In this document: positions 48,067 to 57,338 of the stretch, piece after piece
How the letters are laid out: each line of letters opens with the position of its first letter
Numbering within the stretch: position 1 is the stretch's first letter
The notes under the pieces: generated by a model
The model's database searches: none
What the model was told of the DNA's origin: nothing
The model's input: only the letters and a program-made list of their open reading frames with translations
From: Chelativorans intermedius
Lineage (GTDB): Bacteria; Pseudomonadota; Alphaproteobacteria; Rhizobiales; Rhizobiaceae
Reading direction: 5' to 3'
NCBI RefSeq assembly: GCF_025398255.1
Contig: NZ_JAODNW010000002.1
Span: 306,102-370,101 of the forward strand
Length of the DNA: 64,000 nucleotides
Made by a program: the position numbers and the translations under genes

Positions 48067-48785
48067 AGGGCAGGGGTCTCCCTCCTGTCAACCATGTTGC
48101 GTGGAAGGGGGCGGTGCGCATCATCCGCAGCGTGCACCCGCCCATCGACCTGTTCGAGGATATTGCCGATCCGGCGGACTGGCCGCTTATCCTGTCCGCC
48201 GAGCAGAAGACCAATCCCCGGCTGATGGAATCGATCGGCAATCTTGAACTCGTTCCGCCCTCCCGGCGCGTGGCGGGTCCCGGCGCGTCCTATCTGATGG
48301 CGCCCTTCACCCATGTCAGCCCCGACCGGCCCAGCCGCTTCAGCGCCGGCGCCTATGGCGTGCTTTATGTGGCACGCCATTTCGAGACGGCGCTGTGGGA
48401 GACCATCCATCACCACGCGCGCTTCATGGCCGCAAGCCGCGAACCGCCGGGCTGGACCTCGCAATTCCGCGAGATCGTGCTCGACATCGAGGCCGACCTC
48501 AACGACCTGCGCGGTGCGGCACGGCACTGGCGTGCCGCGCTCGACCCGCAGGACTACGCCGCCGCCCAGGGGCTCGGAGCGGCGCTACACGCCGCAGGCA
48601 GCGACGGCGTCGTCTATCCGAGCGTGCGCCATGAGGGGGGCGAATGCGCCGGGCTGTTCTACCCCGACTGCGCCGCCAACCCCATCCAGGGCCGCCACCT
48701 CGACTATCACTGGAACGGAGATCGCGTGGACCTGTGTCGCGACATCGCCAGTGGCCAGGTCTTCCGCGTTGTGCAGGCCGTGTAG
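48063..48785 (+). CDS. RES-domain toxin (NAD+-degrading family)
   Basis: Protein of 240 residues starting at GTG 48063 within the antitoxin stop (GTGA). The RES domain shows the conserved Arg near the N-terminus (RIIRSVHP), Tyr and Glu in GVLYVARHFETALWE, and Ser in SDGVVYPSVR. RES toxins deplete NAD+, by phosphorolysis in the mycobacterial MbcT. Members are often ~150-230 residues; this one has a slightly longer N-terminus. It completes a RES-Xre type II module. Confidence 0.9.
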   Translation: MKGRGLPPVNHVAWKGAVRIIRSVHPPIDLFEDIADPADWPLILSAEQKTNPRLMESIGNLELVPPSRRVAGPGASYLMAPFTHVSPDRPSRFSAGAYGVLYVARHFETALWETIHHHARFMAASREPPGWTSQFREIVLDIEADLNDLRGAARHWRAALDPQDYAAAQGLGAALHAAGSDGVVYPSVRHEGGECAGLFYPDCAANPIQGRHLDYHWNGDRVDLCRDIASGQVFRVVQAV

Positions 48786-48849
48786 ACGGGAAGACGCGGG
48801 CAATGGCGCGCCTGGCGCCGCCCGGCGGCGGGGCAGTTCTTGAAGGAAT

Positions 48850-48879
48850 ACCCGGGCGCTTGTCGAGCCCGGGTGTTTT
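48850..48879 (+). terminator. Intrinsic terminator between RES toxin and RND genes
   Basis: ACCCGGGC and GCCCGGGT pair around a 9-nt loop, followed on the plus strand by GTTTTC. It would end the toxin-antitoxin transcript. The stem could also serve the convergent RND operon, though without a T-run on that side. Confidence 0.6.
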
Positions 48880-48896
48880 CGGTTGAGGGGGAGGGG

Positions 48897-51800
48897 CTAT
48901 TCGGCGGCCTTGGGTTCCTTGGCCGCGATGTCGGGCTCCTCGCCGGTAAACGGATCGGGGGTGCGCCGATGACGGCCGGTCAGGTGCTCGCCCACCCACT
49001 CCCACAGGACATAAAGCGGCGGAATGAGAACCACGCCGACAAGCGTTGCTGCCACCATGCCGCCAAGCACGGTGATGCCCATGGAAACACGGCTTGCCGC
49101 GCCCGCGCCGCTCGCCACCGCCAGCGGTACGACGCCAAGCACGAAGGAGATTGCCGTCATCAGCACGGCTCTGAAGCGCATGTGTGCCCCTTCGAGCGCC
49201 GCCTCGACCAGGCTGCGGCCCGCCTCGCGGCTTTCCTTGCAGAACTCGACAATAAGGATGGCATTCTTTGCCGCAAGTCCGATGAGCAGCACGATGCCGA
49301 TCTGGACATAGACATTGTTGGCCATGCCGAGGGCCGCGATCGACACCAGCGCACCCAGGATGGCAACCGTGACCGAGGTGATGACCGCCAGCGGCACTGA
49401 CCAGCTCTCATATTGCGCGACCAGAAACAGATAGCCGAAGATGATGGCCAGCGCGAAGATGAAGCCGACCTGACCCGAAGCCGTCACCTCCTGATAGCTG
49501 AGGCCGGACCACTCGAAGCTGTAGCCGTCGGGCAGGATGCTGGCGGCCACATTGGCAAGCGCCGCCATGGCCTGGCCGGAGGAGTGGCCCGGCGCGGCGT
49601 CGCCATTGATCGTCGCCGAGGTAAACTGGTTGTAGCGGTTGATGAGGCTCGGACCGAAGCGCGTTTCGACCGTGGCAATCGTGCGCACCGGCACCATGTC
49701 GCCCTGATTGTTGCGCACATAGAGGCTTAGAATGTCCTCCGGCCGGCTGCGATATCGCTGATCGGCCGCCAGCGTGACCTGGAAGGTCCGGCCCAGCGTG
49801 TTGAAGTCGTTGACATAAACCGAGCCCAGCTGGGCTTGCAGGGTCTGGAAGAGCGCCGAGACCGGCACGCCAAGGCTTTCCGCCTTGACCCGGTCGACAT
49901 TCAGGAACAGACGCGGCACCTCCGCGGAGAAGGTGGAATAGGCCGCCCCGATCGCCGGGTCGGCATTGGCGGCCACCACGAAGGAGCGCATGGTGGCGGC
50001 CAGATCCTGTGCCGACTGGCCACCCAGCGCCTGCAGGCGGAAGTCGAAGCCGCCGGTGTTGCCGATGCCGGGAATGGCCGGCGGCGGAAAGGCGACGATG
50101 TTGGCCTCGGCAATTTGCGAATAGGCCGCCATGAGGTTGGCCCGGATGCCCCGCAGACTGGTCTGCGGCGTCTTGCGCTCCTCCCACGGATCCAGCACGA
50201 TCACGGCCAGGCCGGCATTCGACGAGGCGGCGCTCGAAAGAAGCGAGTAGCCGGCGACCGTGATGACGTTCGCCACGCCCGGGGTCTGCGAGGAAATCTC
50301 CTGAACGCGGGCAAGCACGTCTTCCGTGCGCGGCAGGGACGCGCCGTCGGGAAGCTGGACGTTGACGAACAACGCACCCTGATCCTCCGTCGGCACGAAG
50401 CCGGTGGGCGTGCGCGCGAAGAGATAGGCCGTGGCGGCGCCAATGGCCACGACGATGACGCCGGCCACCAGGGCACGGCGCGCAAGCATGCCAACGACGC
50501 GGGTATAGCTGTTGCGGGCGCGGTCGAGGCCGAGATTGAACCAGCGGAAGGGGCCGCTCCTCTCACGCGGCGGCCGCAGGACGGTCGCGCACATGGCCGG
50601 GCTCAAGGTAAGCGCATTGATGGCCGACAGGGTGACCGCCGCACAGATCGTCACGGCGAACTGCTGGTAGAGCTGGCCGGTGATGCCGGGAATGAAGGCA
50701 ACCGGCGCAAAGATCGCGATCAGAACCAGCGTGGTGGAAATCACCGGTCCCGTGACCTGGCGCATCGCGGTGCGCGTCGCCTCCTTGGGGTCGATGCCCG
50801 GATTCTCCTCCATGATCCGCTGGACGTTCTCGACGACGACGATTGCATCGTCGACCACCAGCCCGATGGCGAGAATGACGGCAAACAGCGTGACCGTGTT
50901 GGCGGTAAATCCAAGCGCCAGAAGAATCGCAAACGTGCCGATGAGGGAGACCGGTATGGTGAGCCCCGGGATCAGCGTTGCCCGCAGATCCTGCAGGAAC
51001 ACATAGACGACCGCAAGCACGATCAGGCCGGTCAGCACCAGGGTGAAGATGATCTCCTCGATGGTCGCGGTGACGAAGGCCGTGGAATCGTACGTCACCT
51101 CGTATTCGAGATCATCGGGAAAGCGCGGCTCCAGCCGTTCGAGCTCGGCGCGCACCGCCTCGGCCACGGCAAGGGCATTGGCGCCCGGCGCCTGGAAGAT
51201 GGCGAGGGTTGCGGCAGGCTTTCCGTTGAGTTTGCTGGTGGTGGCATAGTAACGCGCGCCGAGCTCCACACGGGCGATGTCGCGCACCCGCACCACGCCG
51301 CCATCCTCGTTGGTGCGCACCACGATGGCGCCGAATTCTTCCGGCGCGTTGAGGCGCCCGCGGGCGGTGATGTTGTATTGCAGGGCCTGGTCGTCGGCAA
51401 TCGGGGGCGCGCCGATCTGACCGATCGCCGCCTGAATGTTCTGCGACTGGATCGCGTTCACCACGTCCTGCGGCGCGATGCCGAGCGCCGTCATGCGGTT
51501 CGGGTCGAGCCAGATGCGCATCGAGTACTGGAGTTCGCCCATCAGGGAGGCCTGGCCCACGCCTTCCACGCGGGCCAGCGCGTCGCGAATGTTGATGGAT
51601 GTGAAATTCGACAGGAAAAGCGCGTCGTGCGTCTCGTTGGGCGAAAACACGTTGATGAACAGAAGATAGCTCGGATTCTGCTTCGAGACGGAGACACCGA
51701 GCCTGCTGACCGCTTCCGGCAGCCGCGGCGTGGCCAGTGCCACGCGGTTCTGGACATTCACCTGGGCAATGTCGGGATCCGTTCCGATCTCGAAGCTGAC

Positions 51801-52076
51801 ATTGAGCGTGAAGGATCCGTCGGCCGACGAGGTGGAGGACATGTAGATCATGCCGTCGACGCCGTTGACCTGCTCCTCGATGGGGGCGGCCACGGTCTCG
51901 GCCACGGTCTCCGCGTCCGCGCCGGGATATTTGGCCGACACCTGAATGACGGGCGGCGTGATATCCGGGTATTGGGCCACAGGAATGTTGAACAGCGCCA
52001 TGGCGCCGACTAGCGTCATGACGATGGCGATCACCACCGCCAGGCGGGGCCGCTCGATGAAGATTCCCGAAATCAT
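48897..52076 (-). CDS. RND multidrug efflux transporter (AcrB/MexB, HAE1 family)
   Basis: Inner-membrane pump of 1059 residues. The N-terminus [21 protein letters not shown] is the HAE1 start (FIERPRLA core). The proton-relay Asp pair lies in [14 protein letters not shown] near residue 405, and [11 protein letters not shown] and [11 protein letters not shown] are typical porter-domain motifs. It expels hydrophobic compounds together with the adaptor encoded 3 bases upstream and an outer-membrane TolC-like channel that is not in this window. The length is full and no damage is visible. Confidence 0.93.
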   Translation of the reverse strand: MISGIFIERPRLAVVIAIVMTLVGAMALFNIPVAQYPDITPPVIQVSAKYPGADAETVAETVAAPIEEQVNGVDGMIYMSSTSSADGSFTLNVSFEIGTDPDIAQVNVQNRVALATPRLPEAVSRLGVSVSKQNPSYLLFINVFSPNETHDALFLSNFTSINIRDALARVEGVGQASLMGELQYSMRIWLDPNRMTALGIAPQDVVNAIQSQNIQAAIGQIGAPPIADDQALQYNITARGRLNAPEEFGAIVVRTNEDGGVVRVRDIARVELGARYYATTSKLNGKPAATLAIFQAPGANALAVAEAVRAELERLEPRFPDDLEYEVTYDSTAFVTATIEEIIFTLVLTGLIVLAVVYVFLQDLRATLIPGLTIPVSLIGTFAILLALGFTANTVTLFAVILAIGLVVDDAIVVVENVQRIMEENPGIDPKEATRTAMRQVTGPVISTTLVLIAIFAPVAFIPGITGQLYQQFAVTICAAVTLSAINALTLSPAMCATVLRPPRERSGPFRWFNLGLDRARNSYTRVVGMLARRALVAGVIVVAIGAATAYLFARTPTGFVPTEDQGALFVNVQLPDGASLPRTEDVLARVQEISSQTPGVANVITVAGYSLLSSAASSNAGLAVIVLDPWEERKTPQTSLRGIRANLMAAYSQIAEANIVAFPPPAIPGIGNTGGFDFRLQALGGQSAQDLAATMRSFVVAANADPAIGAAYSTFSAEVPRLFLNVDRVKAESLGVPVSALFQTLQAQLGSVYVNDFNTLGRTFQVTLAADQRYRSRPEDILSLYVRNNQGDMVPVRTIATVETRFGPSLINRYNQFTSATINGDAAPGHSSGQAMAALANVAASILPDGYSFEWSGLSYQEVTASGQVGFIFALAIIFGYLFLVAQYESWSVPLAVITSVTVAILGALVSIAALGMANNVYVQIGIVLLIGLAAKNAILIVEFCKESREAGRSLVEAALEGAHMRFRAVLMTAISFVLGVVPLAVASGAGAASRVSMGITVLGGMVAATLVGVVLIPPLYVLWEWVGEHLTGRHRRTPDPFTGEEPDIAAKEPKAAE

Positions 52077-52079
52077 CGT

Positions 52080-53267
52080 TTAGCTCTCCGACGGGGCCTG
52101 CTGCGGAGCGACGATCTGTCCCGGATGAACACGCTGGAGACCGTCGACGACGATCACTTCACCCTCGGTCAGGCCCGTCGAGACGGCGACGGCCCCGGCC
52201 GTCTGTTGGCTGGTTTGCACACGCCGGATCTGGACGCGGTTTTCCTGGTCGAGAACCAGGACATAGGGGCCGTCCTTGTCCTGCAGGATGGCCGCCGCCG
52301 GCACGACCGGGAGATGCTGCGGCTGGCCGATCTCCACCGTCACCGTCACGAACTGGCCGGGAACCAGGATCTCGTCCGGATTGGCGAAATCGGCAAACAC
52401 GGCGATCGTACCCGTCCTGGGGTCCACCCGATTGTCGACGAAGGTGATCCTGCCGGGATGCTCATAGGCATTGCCGTCGGGCAGCTGCAGGGTCAGCGCG
52501 AAGTCGTCCGAACTGATATCGGCGCCATCCTTGTTCTTCTCGGCAAGGGTCACATAGTCCCGTTCCGAGACGGAGAAGACGGCGCGGACCGGATCTGTCT
52601 GCACCACCGTGGCGAGCACACCGCTTTGCGGATTGACGAGATTGCCGACGGTGACATTGGTGCGCCCGATGCGCCCGTCGATGGGGGAGGTGATGCTTGT
52701 ATAGGAGAGGTTGAGCCTCGCCGCCTGAAGCTGAGCCTGGGCGGCGGCAATCTGCGCCTTCGCCGCTTCCACATTGGCTTTCGCCTCGTCGCGTCTGGCA
52801 ATCGCGGTGTCGAGGACGGACTGGGCCACGGTGCCGCGTTCGACAAGGACCGTCTGCCGGTCGACCTCCTGCTGGGCCTGGATGAGCGCCGCCTCGGCGC
52901 CAGCAAGCGCGGCCTGACCGGAGGAAAGCGCCGCCTCGGCACCGGCAAGCGTGGCTTCGTAGGGCCCCTTCTCGATCTCGAACAGAACCTGGCCCCGGCT
53001 CACGCTGCTGCCTTCGGAGAAGTTGATGCTCTCCAGAAACCCCTCAACGCGGGCACGCAGATCGACCTGCTGGATTGCTTCGATCCGGCCGATGAAATCC
53101 ATGGACCTGCTGAGATCCTGCGCCTTCACCGGCGCCACGATGACGGCGGGCGGGGGCGCATCCCCACTTCCGGACTGCTGAGCCGATGCGGGAGCCGGCA
53201 AGGCGCTAAGGCCAAGCGCCAGAGCGAGCGCATAGGGCCCGCATCGCCGGAAGCAAGAGCACCCCAT
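52080..53267 (-). CDS. RND periplasmic adaptor (AcrA/MexA family)
   Basis: Protein of 395 residues with an N-terminal signal sequence (ending APASAQ), a biotinyl-lipoyl half (RARVEGFLESINFSEGSSV), a long alpha-hairpin rich in Ala/Gln (~100-165), and the second lipoyl half (SPIDGRIGRTNVTVGNLV). The start at 53267 follows AAGGAGGATCAA. It has Cys3 and Cys5 but no standard lipobox, so it is probably not a lipoprotein. It links the RND pump to the outer-membrane channel. Confidence 0.9.
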   Translation of the reverse strand: MGCSCFRRCGPYALALALGLSALPAPASAQQSGSGDAPPPAVIVAPVKAQDLSRSMDFIGRIEAIQQVDLRARVEGFLESINFSEGSSVSRGQVLFEIEKGPYEATLAGAEAALSSGQAALAGAEAALIQAQQEVDRQTVLVERGTVAQSVLDTAIARRDEAKANVEAAKAQIAAAQAQLQAARLNLSYTSITSPIDGRIGRTNVTVGNLVNPQSGVLATVVQTDPVRAVFSVSERDYVTLAEKNKDGADISSDDFALTLQLPDGNAYEHPGRITFVDNRVDPRTGTIAVFADFANPDEILVPGQFVTVTVEIGQPQHLPVVPAAAILQDKDGPYVLVLDQENRVQIRRVQTSQQTAGAVAVSTGLTEGEVIVVDGLQRVHPGQIVAPQQAPSES

Positions 53268-53623
53268 TTGATCCTCCTTGATTTGCATCAGACCATATCT
53301 GCTGAAGCACATATGCGCGGAGCCATGATGCCTGCTCCAAATGGGCGGCGCAAGCTTCGCCGCAGCAGGTAAACGGGTTGCTCGGCGTCTACCAGTAAAA
53401 AATGAAGAACTTACGAAAATACGGCGCTGCACACGCCGTATCGACCTAGACCGATTCATCATTTCATTGAAACGCTGATCCGATCCATCTATTTGTTTTT
53501 GCTGCATTTGTCCGACGCCAGATGATTCCATCTGGCCGCAAAATGCCCTAACCCGCCGGCACCGCGGGCGGTGCCGAAAACAGAGGCTCCGGCAACGTGC
53601 CGGACACCCCCGGTTCCGTATCC
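53268..53623. other. RND operon upstream region
   Basis: No gene was found in 356 bases. It holds a CATAT-N12-ATATG inverted repeat (53294-53315) close to the adaptor start and an 18-base repeat CCAGATG-ATTC-CATCTGG (53518-53535). Either could be an operator for a TetR- or MarR-type repressor. No repressor gene is adjacent. Confidence 0.45.
53557..53576 (-). terminator. Stem-loop after the epimerase gene
   Basis: CGGCACCG and CGGTGCCG form an 8-bp stem with a 4-nt loop 48 bases past the epimerase stop. It would end the sugar-importer operon before the RND promoter region. The minus strand lacks a long U-tract after it. Confidence 0.4.
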
Positions 53624-54487
53624 CTACCGTCCAAGCGTCAGCCCGGCGCGGCCAGCCGTATCGCGCAGAAAGGGCAGGCCCACCTCGATGACGTCCTGCG
53701 GGTTTTCCGCGACGGGCCGCCAGATCGCAAGGCCGCCGGCTATGTCGGCATCGACATGATTCATGCTCTCAAGCGCGATCGGTCCTTCGTAGCCGATGGC
53801 CGCTATTGCCCGGAATGCGTCCTGCCAGTTGAGCATGCCGCGCCCGGGCACGCCGCGATTGGCCTCCGAGACGTGCACATAGCCCAGATAGGGGGCCGCT
53901 ACGCGAAACCCGGCCTCGAAGCTCTCCTCCTCGATGTGCATGTGATAGGTGTCGAGGTGGATGAACAGATTGGGCGCTCCCACCTGTTCGACGATCCGCA
54001 CGGCGTCGCTCGCCCTGTTTACGAGATGGGTTTCGTAGCGATTGCAGGGCTCGATGCCGAGTCGCAGGCCGTGGCTGGCGGCCTGTCCGGCCGCCTTCTC
54101 CAGAAAGCGGCAGATGCCGTCAATCTCGGCACGCGTCGGCGCCCGGCCGCTCGTCTTGCCGATCGTGCCATAGGTTACACCCGCCAGGGCGGCGGCACCG
54201 ATTGCCTGCGTTGCGCGCATGGCAGGCGCAAGAAAGGCAAGCGCTTCGTCCGGCCGCGATGCCACGTCGAGGCTGGCCGGCAGCCCGAGCGAGCACAGGA
54301 GCTCGACATCGTGCCGCCTGGCGAAGGCCGCCGTGGCCTCGACATCGAGTTCCTGCGGGCGGAGGAGGGGAATTTCCAGAAGACCCACGCCATGCGCCTT
54401 GAGGGTTTCCATCTGGGGCTCGATCAGCGCGATGTCCCAGACAGGCGAGATCGCAAATGTATGAAGTCCGAGCGTGTTCACCATCAT
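53624..54487 (-). CDS. Sugar phosphate isomerase/epimerase family (ketose 3-epimerase-like)
   Basis: TIM-barrel protein of 287 residues with the metal and catalytic residues of D-tagatose/D-psicose 3-epimerases: Glu in GIEPCNRYETHL, Asp in HLDTYHMHIEEE, His in VHVSEANRG and Glu in IALESMNHV. It would interconvert ketoses at C3. It starts with an ATGA overlap with the ATPase gene, so it belongs to the sugar-importer operon. Hydroxypyruvate isomerase is a possible alternative. Confidence 0.83.
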   Translation of the reverse strand: MMVNTLGLHTFAISPVWDIALIEPQMETLKAHGVGLLEIPLLRPQELDVEATAAFARRHDVELLCSLGLPASLDVASRPDEALAFLAPAMRATQAIGAAALAGVTYGTIGKTSGRAPTRAEIDGICRFLEKAAGQAASHGLRLGIEPCNRYETHLVNRASDAVRIVEQVGAPNLFIHLDTYHMHIEEESFEAGFRVAAPYLGYVHVSEANRGVPGRGMLNWQDAFRAIAAIGYEGPIALESMNHVDADIAGGLAIWRPVAENPQDVIEVGLPFLRDTAGRAGLTLGR

Positions 54488-55257
54488 CCCCTGGCCTCGT
54501 GAGAGGCGGCCACGGCCATGTCGCCGCCGCCGACGATGCGGCTGACCACCTCGTTCATGTTGGTCTTTTCCGTGGCGAGATCGGCCTCGGCGCGCCCGTG
54601 ACGCAGCACCACGATGCGGTCCGTGACGGCCAGAACATCGTTGAGGCGATGCGAAATGAGGATCACCGCGATCCCTTCCGATTTCAGCCGGCGGATCAGG
54701 TCGAGCACGCTCTGGACCTCGCGCACCGCAAGTGCTGCCGTCGGCTCGTCCATGATGACGAGCTTGGGGTCGAAGGTCAGCGCCCTGGCGATGGCCACCG
54801 TCTGCTGCTGCCCGCCGGAGAAGGAGCCGACCGACCGGTTGATCGAGGGCAGATGGGCGTTGAGCCGTTCGATCATCTCGGCCGCCTGACGATCCATCGC
54901 AGCCTTGTCGACGACGGGAAAGAGACCGAAAAGCCTCTTTATCGGCTCGCGCCCCAGAAAGATGTTGCTCGAAACATCCTGCTGCCGGGCCAGCGACAGG
55001 TCCTGGTAGATCATCTCGATGCCGAGCTGGCGGCGCTCGCCGGGGTCGAGATGCAGGATATCCTGTCCATCGAAGAGGATGGAGCCCTCGTCGGCCCGGT
55101 AGATGCCGGTGATCGTCTTCATTAGCGTCGACTTGCCGGCGCCGTTGTCCCCCACAAGGCCCACCACCTCGCCGGCATTGACGGCAAGATCGACACCATG
55201 CAGCACATCGACGGCGCCGAAGCTCTTGCGGATGCCCTTCAGTTCGAGAAGGCTCAT
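54484..55257 (-). CDS. Single-domain sugar ABC ATPase (FrcA-like, CUT2)
   Basis: Protein of 257 residues: Walker A GDNGAGKSTLMK, signature FSGGQQQTVAIARAL, Walker B LVIMDEPTAAL, and ISHRLNDV. Ribose-type (RbsA) ATPases usually carry two fused ABC domains of ~500 residues; this has one, as in rhizobial FrcA of the fructose importer. It probably acts as a homodimer. It overlaps both the permease and epimerase genes by 4 bases. The longer upstream in-frame reading is the permease in another frame. Confidence 0.88.
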   Translation of the reverse strand: MSLLELKGIRKSFGAVDVLHGVDLAVNAGEVVGLVGDNGAGKSTLMKTITGIYRADEGSILFDGQDILHLDPGERRQLGIEMIYQDLSLARQQDVSSNIFLGREPIKRLFGLFPVVDKAAMDRQAAEMIERLNAHLPSINRSVGSFSGGQQQTVAIARALTFDPKLVIMDEPTAALAVREVQSVLDLIRRLKSEGIAVILISHRLNDVLAVTDRIVVLRHGRAEADLATEKTNMNEVVSRIVGGGDMAVAASHEARG

Positions 55258-56246
55258 ACCCGGCTCTCCTTTCGCGTCTGATACTGATCGATGAAGACAG
55301 CGAGGATGAGCACCGCGCCGATGGCCATCTGCTGGTAGTACGACTGCACCGCCAGAAGGTTGAGGCCGTTCTGCAGAACCCCCATGATCAGCGCACCGAT
55401 CATCGTGCCGAGGATGGAGCCGCGGCCGCCGAAGAGATTGGTGCCGCCGATGATGGCGGCGGTGATTGCGGTGAGCTCGTAGTTGAGACCTGCCGTCGGG
55501 TCGCCCGAATTGATGCGGGCGGAAAAGAGAAGTCCGGCCAGGCCCGCAAGCGCACCGGAAAGCGTGTAGAGAACGCGCCGGTGCCGCTCGACGCGAATGC
55601 CCGCCGCCCGCGCCGCCGCCTCCGAATCGCCGATGGCCAGCGTGTGCCGGCCGAAGCGCGTATAGGCGAGGACGCAATGGGCGGCAAACGCGGTGACCAC
55701 GAAGATGATGACGGGCATCGGAATGCCGAAGGGGCGCCCCTGACCCAGATAGAGCATGAAATCGGGCAGGCCGTAGATGACGCGTCCGCCGGAGATGACG
55801 AGCGCCAGACCCCGGGCAAGCCCCAGCATGCCGAGCGTGACGATGAAGGCGGGCACGAAGGCGCGCGTGATCAGCTGCCCGTTGATGTGGCCCGCCGCCG
55901 CCCCCGCCAGGATGCAGGCGATTACGCCGAACGCCGAGGGCGCACCCAGGTTGACCGCCACGAAGGCTCCCACGACCCCGGAAAGCCCCATGACGGAGCC
56001 GAGCGACAGGTCGAGCCCGCCGGAGCTGATGACGAAGGTCGCAGCGATAGCCAGGATGCCGATCGTCGAGGTGGCAAGCAGGATGTTCAGAAAGTTGCTG
56101 AACGACAGGAAATAGGGCGAGAGCACCGCCATGACGGCGCTCAACGCCACCAGAACGAGCAGCGATTCGAGCCTGATGTGCAGCCGCTCCACCGATACCC
56201 GCTGGACCTGCGCCCAACGCCCGGAGCTTGCGATTTCAGAAGACAT
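55254..56246 (-). CDS. Sugar ABC permease (RbsC/FrcC-like, CUT2)
   Basis: Membrane protein of 330 residues with the family motifs ISSGGLDLSLGSVMGLSG (GGIDLSVG equivalent), SEAAARAAGI coupling segment and GGTNLFGGRGSILGT. It probably forms a homodimeric channel. It is separated from the binding-protein gene by a terminator-like hairpin with a U-tract, so its expression should be lower than that of the binding protein. Confidence 0.9.
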   Translation of the reverse strand: MSSEIASSGRWAQVQRVSVERLHIRLESLLVLVALSAVMAVLSPYFLSFSNFLNILLATSTIGILAIAATFVISSGGLDLSLGSVMGLSGVVGAFVAVNLGAPSAFGVIACILAGAAAGHINGQLITRAFVPAFIVTLGMLGLARGLALVISGGRVIYGLPDFMLYLGQGRPFGIPMPVIIFVVTAFAAHCVLAYTRFGRHTLAIGDSEAAARAAGIRVERHRRVLYTLSGALAGLAGLLFSARINSGDPTAGLNYELTAITAAIIGGTNLFGGRGSILGTMIGALIMGVLQNGLNLLAVQSYYQQMAIGAVLILAVFIDQYQTRKESRV

Positions 56247-56259
56247 TGCGCCTCATCCG

Positions 56260-56289
56260 AAAAAAGCGGCCGGCGCTTGCACGCCGGCC
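56260..56289 (-). terminator. Intercistronic attenuator between sugar binding-protein and permease genes
   Basis: Minus strand: GGCCGGCG and CGCCGGCC form a perfect 8-bp stem with a 6-nt loop, followed by GC and six T residues. This is a canonical intrinsic terminator inside an operon. It probably stops part of the transcripts after the binding-protein gene. Confidence 0.7.
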
Positions 56290-56302
56290 AGTTCGGGAGA
56301 AC

Positions 56303-57280
56303 CTACTTCACATATTCCAGCATCGGCTCCGTGCCGGCGTCCAGAACCTCCTTGGTCAGCACCAGCGTCGGCACGGCGATGTCTGCGGGCACCTCTTCGC
56401 CGGCCAGCGCCTTCTTGACGTTCAGCACCGCCTCCTTGCCGACGAGATAGGGGAGCTGCGCGACGGACGCATCAAGCCGTCCATCCTTGATCGACTTCAC
56501 CGCGTCCGAGTTGCCGTCGACACCGATGATGGTCACCTGATCGCCCTTGCCGGCGGCAAAGACGGCTTCCACCGCGCCGAGCGCCATGCCGTCATTGGCC
56601 GCAAAGATCGCCACCAGATCGGGATTGCGCGTCAGAATGTCATTGGTGATCGTGGCCGCCTTGCCGCGGTCCCAGTCGCCGGGCAGCGAAGCGACGATCT
56701 CGAGCCCCGGCGCCAGCTCTGCCAAGCGTTCGGCAAAGCCCCTGGCACGCTTTTCGCCGGTGATGTTGCCGGACAGGCCCTCGATCACCAGCACGGGCCC
56801 GGTGGCATCGGCGCCGAGCTTCGAGACCAGATAGTCGGCGGCCTGCGCGCCGGCGGCCACATTGTCGGAGCCGATGCGGAAGGTGATCTCGATGCCTTCC
56901 TTGTCGAGGATCGCCTGATCGAGATTGCCATCGAGATCGACCACCTTGATGCCCGCCTCCTGGGCCTTCTTGAGGCAGGGCAGGAGGTTGGTCGAATTGA
57001 TGGCGGCGGTGATCATCGCCACCGGCTGGCGTTCCAGCATCGTGTTGCATACGTTGAGCTGCGGCTCGGCTGCCTGGTCGCTTTCCACCGCCTGCAGGAA
57101 ATACTGGACGCCGGCCTCTTTTGCGCCGTCTTCCACACCCTGCTGCATCGCGCCCCAGAACGGATTGGCGAGTGTCTTCATGAGCACGCCATATTCGCCC
57201 TCCTGGGCATGGCCGCCGACCAGCGAGAGCGAAAGCATCGCCGCCGCCAGGGAAAATCGCGTTACTAACCTTCCTGCCAT
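56303..57280 (-). CDS. Sugar ABC substrate-binding protein (RbsB family, allose/ribose type)
   Basis: Protein of 325 residues with a signal peptide (ending VGGHAQ) and a mature start YGVLMKTLANPFWGAMQQG, the Peripla_BP_4 pattern of D-allose- and ribose-binding proteins. It has the ligand-loop segments AAINSTNL and FAANDGMALGA. The start at 57280 follows GGAGGAGA. A LacI repressor gene lies 58 bases upstream on the same strand, so the operon may begin there. Confidence 0.88.
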   Translation of the reverse strand: MAGRLVTRFSLAAAMLSLSLVGGHAQEGEYGVLMKTLANPFWGAMQQGVEDGAKEAGVQYFLQAVESDQAAEPQLNVCNTMLERQPVAMITAAINSTNLLPCLKKAQEAGIKVVDLDGNLDQAILDKEGIEITFRIGSDNVAAGAQAADYLVSKLGADATGPVLVIEGLSGNITGEKRARGFAERLAELAPGLEIVASLPGDWDRGKAATITNDILTRNPDLVAIFAANDGMALGAVEAVFAAGKGDQVTIIGVDGNSDAVKSIKDGRLDASVAQLPYLVGKEAVLNVKKALAGEEVPADIAVPTLVLTKEVLDAGTEPMLEYVK

Positions 57281-57338
57281 TGTCTCCTCCACTTTGCTTC
57301 ACAGGACCGCATCCGGAACCTGGACACGGTCTCACCAT

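Noticed and set aside
49836..52013. Plus-strand open frame of 725 codons
   Set aside because: It is antisense to the RND pump, and its composition is typical of a shadow frame.
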